A stretch of 64,000 bases of DNA, from NCBI RefSeq assembly GCF_004099695.1, contig NZ_SCHL01000006.1, forward strand, positions 124,001 through 188,000. The letters are read 5' to 3'. This DNA is from Methanosarcina sp. MSH10X1. Its GTDB lineage: Archaea; Halobacteriota; Methanosarcinia; Methanosarcinales; Methanosarcinaceae. Made by a program: the position numbers and the translations under genes. The notes below the pieces were generated by a model, which was not told where the DNA came from, did no database searches, and saw only the letters and a program-made list of their open reading frames with translations. This document shows, piece by piece, positions 51,582-59,876 of the stretch (within the stretch, counting starts at the first letter, position 1; the number at the start of each line of letters is the position of its first letter).

Positions 51582-52267
51582 AAGACTACATCCGTTCCGT
51601 CCTTGACGTGGTCGCTGACTCTCCCTTTGTCCCTCTTGAGGCACACGCTAAAAAGGGAGTGATGGCAGTTGAAAAACTGGCTGAAGCAATGGAAGCCTAC
51701 TGTGCAGGAAATTATGCCATCCTGGAGGAGAGGACAATCGAGATTGACAGGCTGGAACATGAAGCTGACAAACTCAAACAGAAAATAAGGGCAGGCATTC
51801 CTGCTTCAGTCAGGCTTCCAGTGAACAAGAAAGATCTCCTGTCCTTCCTTAAGCAGCAGGATTCTATTGCCGACTTCGCCCAGGCTGCTGCCTACTGGAT
51901 GACCCTTCGATCCTGTAATACCCTCCCTGAGGAAATTAAAGAAGGCTTTCTGGAACTGATGGCGGCGTCCCTGAAGACCGCAAGGTTATATGACGAACTC
52001 ACAGGTGAGGTTTATAAGCTTCTAGCGACTTCTTTCAGTAAGGAAGAGATCAAAGAAACCCTGTCCATTATCCCTGAAGTCGAAAAGCTAGAACATGATG
52101 TGGATGTGCTTGAAACAGCCCTCTTAAAAAGGATCTTCGAACATGAGGAAGCAATCGGAGGTGCGGGTGTTTGCCACCTTATAGGGCTTGTCGAAAAGGT
52201 TGGAGGCATTGCAGATAAGTCCGCAAGCGCTGCTGACAGGCTGAGAACAATGATTCTTAGAAGATAA
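51578..52267 (+). CDS. DUF47 / PhoU-like protein (TIGR00153 family)
   Basis: 229 residues, mostly long helices: FVPLEAHAKKGVMAVEKLAE AMEAYC, RTIEIDRLEHEADKLKQKIR, VNKKDLLSFLKQQDSIADFA and VEKLEHDVDVLETALLKRIF. DUF47 proteins accompany PiT transporters and are thought to gate or regulate phosphate uptake, as PhoU does (family knowledge). The start overlaps the pit stop (TTATGA), with GAGGTGATC ahead of it. Confidence 0.92.
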   Translation: MKDYIRSVLDVVADSPFVPLEAHAKKGVMAVEKLAEAMEAYCAGNYAILEERTIEIDRLEHEADKLKQKIRAGIPASVRLPVNKKDLLSFLKQQDSIADFAQAAAYWMTLRSCNTLPEEIKEGFLELMAASLKTARLYDELTGEVYKLLATSFSKEEIKETLSIIPEVEKLEHDVDVLETALLKRIFEHEEAIGGAGVCHLIGLVEKVGGIADKSASAADRLRTMILRR

Positions 52268-52617
52268 ACTTTCATTTATTCTCTTTTTCGAATATACTTT
52301 TTTCTAACTCTTACCGGCTGAGAAACAATTCTCAGGAAAGAGATTTTCATTTATTTTTTTCTAATATGTTTTTCCTTTAGTTTCTTAATAAATTATTCTG
52401 GTTGAAATTTCAAATTTGTATATAGAATTATTATATTTACAGAATTTTCTCAATGATCGATATGCTGTTAATTAATCGGAGCTGTAATGCCCGAAATTTT
52501 CGCGTTCGGAGGAATTAAAGATATGCACCTTAAAGACATGCAATTAAATGTTTAAAAAGATATATTGAAAGATACAAAGTGAAACGCTAAATGAAAATAT
52601 GAAATGAGGAGGCTATC
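52268..52617. other. Intergenic, nothing recognised
   Basis: T-rich after the operon end (possible terminator runs near 52280-52300), then AT-rich. GAGGAGG at 52606-52612 is the binding site of the next gene. Confidence 0.5.
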
Positions 52618-54111
52618 ATGAAGAGTAAAATCGTGAGTTGCGTAATCTTATTGAGTATCACTATAGCTGGCCTGGGATGTACTTCACAGTCAGATGGGTC
52701 GCAGCAAGACAGTTCACAACTAAATGATCTGCACGATAATAATGCTGAAGATATCAGGAATATAGAAGGCGTCTGGATGGGAAATTTAACAGTCCCGGGT
52801 GGGTTGCAGTTAAGGATGGTATTCAATATTTCCACTAATCCCGATGGGTCTATCAACGCCAGTATGGACAGCCCTGATCAGGGAGCAAGCGGTATACCTG
52901 TTGAAAATGTGAGTTATAAGAACGGAAATGTAAGCCTTGATGTGAAATCCATCAGGGGAAGTTTTGAAGGGATATATAAGGAGAATAATGATACTATAGA
53001 AGGAGAATGGAAACAGGCAGGATCAGCTTTTCCACTTGTGCTTAACAGGACTGAGAAAGCTCCTGATATGCACAGACCGCAGGACCCTGTAAAACCTTAC
53101 CCATATACCGAAGAAGAGGTTGTTTACGGAAATAACGAAGCAGGAATAAAACTGGCAGGAACGTTAACCTTTCCCCGGTCAGAAGGACCTTTCCCGGCAG
53201 TCATACTCATAACAGGGTCAGGATCGCAAAACCGTGATGAAGAAATTCTCGGCCACCGCCCGTTCCTTGTACTTTCAGATTACCTGACCCGCCAGGGCAT
53301 TGCCGTACTCAGAGTCGATGACAGGGGCGTTGGAGGTTCAACCGGAGACTCCTTGCAGGCTACTACCGAGGACTTTGCAGGGGATGTGCTTGCAGGTATC
53401 GAATACCTTAAAAGCCGCAAGGAGATAGACCCGGCCCGGATAGGTCTTATCGGGCACAGCGAAGGAGGCATAATTGCTCCCATTGTAGCGGTGCAGTCTC
53501 CGGATGTTGCATTCATTGTTATGATGGCAGGTACCGGCCTTACAGGAGAAGAAATCATTTACTTGCAGAGTGGTCTAATTAACAGGGCAGAAGGAGCAGA
53601 CAACGAGACCATAGCAAGGAATGAAGCTTTAACTGGAAAAATATTTTCCATAGTAAAGCAGGAACAAAATAATACAGTTGCCGAGGAAGAAATCCGCAAG
53701 CTCCTCAAGGCTGAAATGGCCAATATGAGCGAGGAAGAAAAAAAGCTCTCCGGGTATTCCGAAACTAACCTGGATGCCCAGATCGAGGCAATCTTAACAC
53801 CATGGATGCGTTTTTTCCTGACATATGACCCCCGACCCACATTGATGGAGGTTAAATGCCCCGTACTGGCAATTAATGGCGAAAAAGACCTTCAGGTTCC
53901 CCCGGAGGAAAATCTCCGTGCTATTGAAGATGCCCTCAAAGCCGGAGGCAATAAGAACTATACCGTAAAGGAGATGCCAGGGCTCAACCATCTATTCCAG
54001 ACCGCTCAAACAGGGTCTCCTACGGAGTATGCAAAGATTGAAGAAACCATCTCTCCGGCTGCCCTGGAGTTTATAGGAAACTGGATTCTGGAGCATACAC
54101 AGGAGAAATAA
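52618..54111 (+). CDS. Lipoprotein alpha/beta hydrolase
   Basis: 497 residues. Lipoprotein signal (SKIVSCVILLSITIAGLGC, cleavage before Cys). A small beta-barrel-like domain (about 40-135; GVWMGNLTVPGGLQLRMVFN) of the type found in surface hydrolases precedes an alpha/beta hydrolase: LITGSGSQNRDEEILGHRPF, VDDRGVGGSTGD, GHSEGGIIAPIVA (nucleophile Ser), CPVLAINGEKDLQVP (Asp) and PGLNHLFQ (His). It probably hydrolyses esters or peptides outside the membrane. The GAGGAGG site fixes the ATG. Confidence 0.9.
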   Translation: MKSKIVSCVILLSITIAGLGCTSQSDGSQQDSSQLNDLHDNNAEDIRNIEGVWMGNLTVPGGLQLRMVFNISTNPDGSINASMDSPDQGASGIPVENVSYKNGNVSLDVKSIRGSFEGIYKENNDTIEGEWKQAGSAFPLVLNRTEKAPDMHRPQDPVKPYPYTEEEVVYGNNEAGIKLAGTLTFPRSEGPFPAVILITGSGSQNRDEEILGHRPFLVLSDYLTRQGIAVLRVDDRGVGGSTGDSLQATTEDFAGDVLAGIEYLKSRKEIDPARIGLIGHSEGGIIAPIVAVQSPDVAFIVMMAGTGLTGEEIIYLQSGLINRAEGADNETIARNEALTGKIFSIVKQEQNNTVAEEEIRKLLKAEMANMSEEEKKLSGYSETNLDAQIEAILTPWMRFFLTYDPRPTLMEVKCPVLAINGEKDLQVPPEENLRAIEDALKAGGNKNYTVKEMPGLNHLFQTAQTGSPTEYAKIEETISPAALEFIGNWILEHTQEK

Positions 54112-54754
54112 AAGTAAGCGAATGAGAAGGAAACAAAAGTACTGCAAAATGTATAGACCGGTTTTTCTACTATGGTTTCCTTCTCTTTTATGATACTCGA
54201 CCAGCTCTTTTTACCAGTACTTAATTCAGGGTTTTAATTTCATCTTGATCCGACCTTAAATACCTGTGTTTGAAGTTCTATAACCTGAGGCTGTACCCGG
54301 AAAACAGTGTCCAACTGGATTTTCTGCTTAATCGGGAAAAATTGACAGCCATTATACTTTAAAGGCTTAAATGATATTTTTGGAGCTATATCTTCATTAA
54401 ACACGGGCTCCCTGATTTCCTTAGAGAATTAAGGGCTTTAATAATCGGTATTTTCAGAAGATAACCGTATATAGAAGATCTGCTCAAATATGGAGGACTG
54501 TATCAGGAATTTGGAGAATACAAGCTCATGAAAAGACGTATATTTGGTTTTTAACTGGCTGGAGACATAGTTCAATACAATTTAGAATGTCATAATCTTT
54601 TAGGTTCGGGAATAAAGCGTTATAAAGCTTTAAACTCCTTTTGCGATTTTTATAATACGTTATGGAAATAAGTATGTATATATGTTAATTTATCCAGTGG
54701 GTTTTTGATTACGGGTATTCTCGGATCAAATGTAAGCAAATCAGGAGGAAAAAA
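54112..54754. other. Intergenic, no gene
   Basis: About 640 bases without a supported feature. ATGTATATATGTTAAT near 54673-54689 is TATA-like and could serve the cysteine-rich protein gene; AGGAGG sits at 54742-54747. Confidence 0.5.
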
Positions 54755-55429
54755 ATGGATTTTAACAGAAAGTCAATCTGGAAATTTACGGCATCTGTTT
54801 CTGTTGTATTAATGTTATTGACTTTAGGAGTTTCTGCAGCCTCAGCATGTCACGCTGAGGAATCTCCCGCCTACTGTGATCAAAACAGCCCCTTCCCTGG
54901 CGACTGCGACCAGAACTGCCCTGGAGATGGAGCATTACCATTACCCGCTAATGAGGTTGTCAACTGTAATGGCGGCTTCGACCAGGAAGACTGCACTGGA
55001 AGCTGCTGTGACGATTGTATTGAGGCAGACTGTGCAGGCGACTGCTGTGAAAAATGTACAGAAGTATGCGGTCAGGATACCTGCACCGGAGATTGCTGTG
55101 AGAAATGTGCTGAAAACTGTGAGAAGGCAGAATCTACAGGCGACTGCGCACTGACTGAGTGCAAAGGCGACTGCTGTGATGACTGTACAGACATCTGTAA
55201 AGAGACAGACTGCACAGGCGACTGCTGCGATACCTGTACTGAAAACTGCGATGATGGGAACTGTGCAGACGATTCCGATCTGACAGAGTGCAACGGTGAC
55301 TGCTGTAAAGATTGTACAGAAGAATGTGGCCAGGCATGCGACCAGGAAAGCTGTGCTGGCAACTCCGAAGAGACCTGTGATCAAACCGACTGCACGGCTG
55401 GCTCTGAACAGCCCGCATGCAGCAAGTAA
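54755..55429 (+). CDS. Secreted cysteine-rich repeat protein
   Basis: 224 residues. Signal peptide (FTASVSVVLMLLTLGVSAAS) then a mature chain with about 41 cysteines in ~188 residues and very high Asp/Glu. The repeated module is (D/T)C(T/A/K)GDCC(E/D)KC(T/A)E.C, six to seven copies with 2-3-residue spacers between Cys. It has few hydrophobic residues. This pattern suggests metal binding or a disulfide ladder; it matches no family that I know. Strong AGGAGG 7 bases ahead of the ATG. It stands alone, suggesting its own regulation. Confidence 0.85.
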   Translation: MDFNRKSIWKFTASVSVVLMLLTLGVSAASACHAEESPAYCDQNSPFPGDCDQNCPGDGALPLPANEVVNCNGGFDQEDCTGSCCDDCIEADCAGDCCEKCTEVCGQDTCTGDCCEKCAENCEKAESTGDCALTECKGDCCDDCTDICKETDCTGDCCDTCTENCDDGNCADDSDLTECNGDCCKDCTEECGQACDQESCAGNSEETCDQTDCTAGSEQPACSK

Positions 55430-55655
55430 AATCATTGAAAGGCCCTGATCGCCTATTCAAACCTGATAAAAAACAGGATTGAGAATTTCGAGCACCATTA
55501 TCTTGAAAACCCCTACATTTCCAGATATATTACAGTTTATCGGAATTCTCTCATTTCTTTTTTAATTTACACGGTATTTAGTCACTTCATTTTTCATCTC
55601 AAACCATATTTTTCAAACTTTAGAGCAGATTTCAGTCAATTCCGGGAAACAGGAT

Positions 55656-56987
55656 TCAAGCTTGAGGATCAGATCCCCAAGCCTCAGAAGCCGGAGGAAT
55701 TCGCGTTACCAGCACCTTATCTATTCGGTTGCCGTCCATATCCACAACCTCGTACCGCAGTCCCTCCAGTACAATATGGTCTCCAGTTGTCGGGATTCGC
55801 TGCAGAATGAAAATAATCAGCCCGGCGATGGTCCGGTAGTATCCCAGCCCCTCCCCTGGAAAAGAGCCCGCAGAGATGAAATCTTTAAGCTTTTCAATAG
55901 GCGTATCCCCATCGATCAGCCAGGAGCCGTCTTCCCTAACTCTAATCTGCGCCTCCAGAGGTTCGCCGAAAGAATGGACTTCGCCTACAATAGCCTCAAG
56001 TATGTCGTGCAGGGTTATTACACCCTGAATGCTCCCATATTCGTTAGTTATAAGGGCGGTATGCACCCCTGATTCCTTGAATAATTCAAGAAGTTTCAGA
56101 ACCGAGGCGCTTTCAGGCACAAAAAGAGGCTTTGTTGCCAGCTCTCTGAGGTCAACGGTACTACTTTCCACAAATTTCTCAAGAACCTTTTTTACGGAAA
56201 CCATTCCGGCAATATTATCCAGGTCTCCTTCATACGCCGGGAAATTAGACCTGCCACTGTCGATCATCTTTCGCAGGTTTTCGTCAGTCGAATCTTCAAG
56301 ATCAAGCCCGATGAGATCGGCACGGTGCGTCATCAGGGAATCAACGCGAAGGTCACCAATCTCAAGCACGCCTTCTATCATGCTCAGTTCGGCTCTCTCA
56401 AACACTCCGGCTTCGGTTCCTTCCTCAAGCATGATCTTGATTTCCTCTTCCGTTACAGGCGGTCCGGTGATTTTCCTGATCTTCATTACCCTGAGCACAG
56501 CCTCGGTCGATTGGCTGAGAATCATCACAAAAGGCTTTGCAATAATCGAAAGAGAGAATATGGGTTTTGCGACGGCAGAAGCAATCGATTCAGCATTGCT
56601 GAGTGCAAGCCGTTTTGGAACAAGTTCCCCGAAAATCAGGGTCAGGTAGGTGATAATGAGTACCACAAGCGTGATGCTGAGACCACCACTGTATGGAGCC
56701 AGAGCAGGGAATTCCACAAGATAAGCCGCGAGCCCTCTTGCTATTGTAGCTCCACCGAATGCGCCTGCAAAGATCCCTACAAGGGTAATTCCTATCTGGA
56801 TCGTTGAGAGAAAGGGCGTGGGCTCGTTCGCGAGCTTAAGCGCAGTATCTGCCCGCGTATCCCCTTCTTCCGCCCGCTGTTTAAGGCGAGTTTTCTTTGC
56901 AGAAATCAGGGCAAATTCTGACATTGAAAATAGACCATTGAGTGCAATCAGAAATAGGACGATTGCGATCTCAAGCAAATATGACAT
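55656..56987 (-). CDS. CNNM/HlyC-CorC-type transporter (hemolysin family)
   Basis: 443 residues: DUF21 membrane domain with four helices (LFLIALNGLFSMSEFALISA, LVGIFAGAFGGATIARGL), two CBS domains (SLMTHRADLIGLDLED..., VPESASVLKLLELFKESGVH with EYGSIQGVITLHDILEAIVG), and the C-terminal CorC_HlyC domain. Proteins of this layout are Mg/Co efflux or transport factors (family knowledge). The start ATG has no ribosome binding site. Confidence 0.92.
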   Translation of the reverse strand: MSYLLEIAIVLFLIALNGLFSMSEFALISAKKTRLKQRAEEGDTRADTALKLANEPTPFLSTIQIGITLVGIFAGAFGGATIARGLAAYLVEFPALAPYSGGLSITLVVLIITYLTLIFGELVPKRLALSNAESIASAVAKPIFSLSIIAKPFVMILSQSTEAVLRVMKIRKITGPPVTEEEIKIMLEEGTEAGVFERAELSMIEGVLEIGDLRVDSLMTHRADLIGLDLEDSTDENLRKMIDSGRSNFPAYEGDLDNIAGMVSVKKVLEKFVESSTVDLRELATKPLFVPESASVLKLLELFKESGVHTALITNEYGSIQGVITLHDILEAIVGEVHSFGEPLEAQIRVREDGSWLIDGDTPIEKLKDFISAGSFPGEGLGYYRTIAGLIIFILQRIPTTGDHIVLEGLRYEVVDMDGNRIDKVLVTRIPPASEAWGSDPQA

Positions 56988-57248
56988 TTTGAAGGTATTG
57001 GGCGGATAATAATTTAAATCTATTTATAGTATTTATGAAAATTTATTTTTTGTAGGCTTATATTCGTAATCACTCGTTTTTCATTGAGGACTTATTCCCT
57101 GCGATTTCTGCCGTCTGCCTGCGGCTCCGGAACCTCTCTCCAGAATCTGGGATTTTAAGCCCGGTTCTCCTTCAGTCCCGGCTGAGAAAATCTCTCCAGT
57201 TCTATTAAGGATAAGTTTTTTAAAACCCACCGTTCCAAAAGTCATTAT

Positions 57249-58052
57249 CTAGAAAATCTTTCCTGGTGTATTTTCATTAAGGGCTCTGACCCTTCTAACC
57301 AGAGCAGGATGTGTTGAAAATAAATTCGTTGACCAGATCCAGAAACCTTCGGGGCTTCTTGCAGTCTCAAGATATTCCTCGTAATTAACCGCCTTATAAA
57401 GGTGTTCGCCTGCGGAGAGGACTATAAGCCCTTTTTTGCCTGAAGGGACAAGCCGGTCTGCAATCCTGTCTGAAGTGTATTCCCTTGCCCGGCTGAGGGC
57501 AGTCCATAAAAGGTTCTTGAGAACGGGTACAAAGGCTATAGGAAAGATTGAGAGGTTGTAGAGCAGGGTAACATGGCCTGCTTTTATGTGCGCCAGTTCA
57601 TGGGCAACTATGAACTCCAGAGAATCAAAATCTCCTTCCCGGTATGCGACTTCAACCACATCCGCATAGAAAACCACATAGTTTTTCCTGAAGTACAGCC
57701 GGGTAGCAAACGCATTTATCAATCCTCCCTCCTGGATTAAGAACGCATCCGGAACTTCCCTGAGGTTCAGCTCAAAAGAAAGTCGTTTTATGACTTCGTA
57801 GAGTTCGGGGAACTGCTTTTCTGAAAGCCTGATCGCATTTGCCATCATCCCTCCGTAAGTCTGCCCGGAGACGAATGAGAGAAAAGCAATCGCTGCCGGC
57901 ACCACCAGTATATATTCCGGTCCCAGTTCCTCGGGATACAGCACTGGAACTGCCATCAGTGTGACATAGATAAGAATACTCACCAGCAGACATATAATAA
58001 AAAGAGGTATTTCGGCAGGATGCCTCAAGTACTTTATTTCGTTCTCAAGCAA
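57249..58052 (-). CDS. M48-family membrane metalloprotease (HtpX-like)
   Basis: About 267 residues: two N-terminal membrane helices (IPLFIICLLVSILIYVTLMA, YILVVPAAIAFLSFVSG), FIVAHELAHIKAGHVTLLYN (zinc site HELAH, with a downstream Glu in the SRAREYTSDRIADR region), further helices and a soluble tail. HtpX-like enzymes degrade misfolded membrane proteins. GGGAG is 8 bases ahead of TTG 58052, preferred over TTG 58067. It is divergent from the regulator below. Confidence 0.88.
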   Translation of the reverse strand: MLENEIKYLRHPAEIPLFIICLLVSILIYVTLMAVPVLYPEELGPEYILVVPAAIAFLSFVSGQTYGGMMANAIRLSEKQFPELYEVIKRLSFELNLREVPDAFLIQEGGLINAFATRLYFRKNYVVFYADVVEVAYREGDFDSLEFIVAHELAHIKAGHVTLLYNLSIFPIAFVPVLKNLLWTALSRAREYTSDRIADRLVPSGKKGLIVLSAGEHLYKAVNYEEYLETARSPEGFWIWSTNLFSTHPALVRRVRALNENTPGKIF

Positions 58053-58320
58053 GTTATTGTCTCCCAATTCTCAGAAAATATCTTTTAATCCCACTAAAAC
58101 CTGTCGAACAATATAATTTTTATCAGTATGTTTAGTTATACTTTGGATTTGCAGTAATATACCTTTTACTGTCAAAAAATGGATCTTATTATAAAAAAGA
58201 TTTCTTTTTACAAATATTTCATTTTTCAAAGATACTTCTTACTCTCGTTCACACGGAGTTTCCCCCGGGGAAAAGTAAGGCAGTTTATCTAATTTCAGTG
58301 CAATTAATTGGCTGAGCAAG

Positions 58321-58659
58321 ATGTCAATCGATCAAATTCCAATCGGAAAATTTTCTTTTATGACCCGCCTCTCGCAAAAAGCTCTGAGGCTCTATGACCG
58401 GAAAGGGCTGCTGGTTCCGGAAGCAAAGGACCCTTTTACCGGATACAGGTACTATACAGTCTCCCAGCTGGAACAGGGAATGAAAATTAAAACTCTGAGT
58501 TTCCTGGGATTTTCCCTGGAAGACATCTCCCTGTTTCTGGATGCGGAAAGCAAAGGAAACTTTGAGTTCATAGGTGCAGGCTTCAGGAAGAGACTTGAAC
58601 AGACCCGGCTGGAAATAGGACAGCTGCAGAGGATTGAAGGCATCTTGCAGGGAGCCTGA
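58321..58659 (+). CDS. MerR-family DNA-binding half of a BmrR/BltR-like regulator
   Basis: 112 residues: GKFSFMTRLSQKALRLYDRK GLLVPEAKDPFTGYRYY is a MerR winged helix, followed by the dimerisation coiled coil (FRKRLEQTRLEIGQLQRIEG). The stop TGA (58657-58659) is in the same reading frame as the GyrI-like half that follows, with 11 open codons between it and the next possible start. In many archaea these are one protein of about 280 residues. Confidence 0.88.
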   Translation: MSIDQIPIGKFSFMTRLSQKALRLYDRKGLLVPEAKDPFTGYRYYTVSQLEQGMKIKTLSFLGFSLEDISLFLDAESKGNFEFIGAGFRKRLEQTRLEIGQLQRIEGILQGA

Positions 58660-58692
58660 AAACATAGTGGAAAAGTTGTGGAGTTATTCAAG

Positions 58693-59175
58693 ATGTCGGT
58701 TACAGAACCCGTTATTAAGGAAATACCCGAACTGCGGGTAATAAGCAAGCGTGAAAAAGGAGCTTTCAAGGCAACCATTGAAAAACTCATAGGCGAAATC
58801 TGTGCATGTGTCGAAAGCCCTGAAAACCAGCGAAACCATGTAAGAGTCACAGGTCCTATAATGTTCATCTATCATGATGAAGAGTATAAAGAAACCGGGG
58901 CTGATATCGAGATCTCCCTGCCGGTATCAGGCAGGATTTCAGTAGAAGACCCGAAAATGGAAATAAAAACCCTGCCCGCCATAAGGGCTGTCTCGGTCAT
59001 TTACCGGGGACCATACCCAGGAGTTGAAGCCGGCTACAATCGAATTTTTTCGTATGCCAGGGAGAACAAGCTTGAAACCCTGAGCCCTAGCAGGGAACTT
59101 TATTTCAATGACCCTGCTGAAGTCCCCGAAGAGGAACTTATGACTGAGGTTCAGATTCCGGTAAGCGAGAAGTAA
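58693..59175 (+). CDS. GyrI-like effector-binding half of the regulator
   Basis: 160 residues from ATG 58693: SVTEPVIKEIPELRVISKRE, FIYHDEEYKETGADIEISLP and AVSVIYRGPYPGVEAGYNRI, a GyrI/SOUL-like ligand-binding domain that in BmrR-type proteins binds small hydrophobic compounds. GGAG is 9 bases ahead of the ATG, so it can be made separately; GTG 58678 is an alternative. The frame is continuous with the MerR half except for one TGA. Confidence 0.85.
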   Translation: MSVTEPVIKEIPELRVISKREKGAFKATIEKLIGEICACVESPENQRNHVRVTGPIMFIYHDEEYKETGADIEISLPVSGRISVEDPKMEIKTLPAIRAVSVIYRGPYPGVEAGYNRIFSYARENKLETLSPSRELYFNDPAEVPEEELMTEVQIPVSEK

Positions 59176-59876
59176 TCTATTCATTGCTCCGGCTCTCCGG
59201 AGCAGTTATCTTTTCTACCAGAAGCCTGACTATATAGATTTCTCAGTTTATGCTACTTTTAAGGTTTAACTTAAAACATAAATATTAAAGTAAAATCTGG
59301 CTGATAACCGAACAATTTTGATCAAATTACAAAAGGTTACCTTCGGTCTTTCCTAATTTAAAAAATTTATTATGGATGTTATAAAAGGATAAAATAATAT
59401 TTTTGATCAGGAAAGGAATGGTTTGAGTAAGATATATGAAGTCATGAAATGAATTTGCAGACATAACTAACGTATTTGATTCAGGTCTATATTAAACTCT
59501 TGTTTTTTTCATATATAGATGATAGGTAATATTTTCCTTAGTCTTTTTTAAAATAATGAAGTATGTTAAAAAAATATATTGTTTATATATATTTATACTG
59601 ATTGGTCAATAGACTTTAAAGCTTTTATTATTATAATATTCTTAATTATATTTCTTTAATTATTATATCACATAAAAAGAATTTTCTCCTGATACAATTT
59701 TGAAAGCCTTTCGATAGCTGTACTAATTGCATAAAGTTCTGGAAATAATTTTTAAAAATTAATGTGAACGGTAAATTTGTAAGAAATGTTTACACAGTAG
59801 ATCAACTGGATGGGAATGGGTCAAATAACCAGGTCAGAATTGTATCAAACTTAGTAAAGTTTGGAGTGTGTAATAA
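59176..59876. other. AT-rich intergenic region
   Basis: About 700 bases. Several TATA-like runs (59575-59600). It presumably contains the promoter of the surface protein; I see no RNA or gene. GGAG 9 bases ahead of ATG 59877 is the binding site. Confidence 0.45.

Noticed and set aside
54941-55435. 164-codon minus-strand frame looking like a membrane protein
   Set aside because: Antisense of the Cys-rich repeat gene; hydrophobicity is produced by GCA/TGC-type codons on the other strand.
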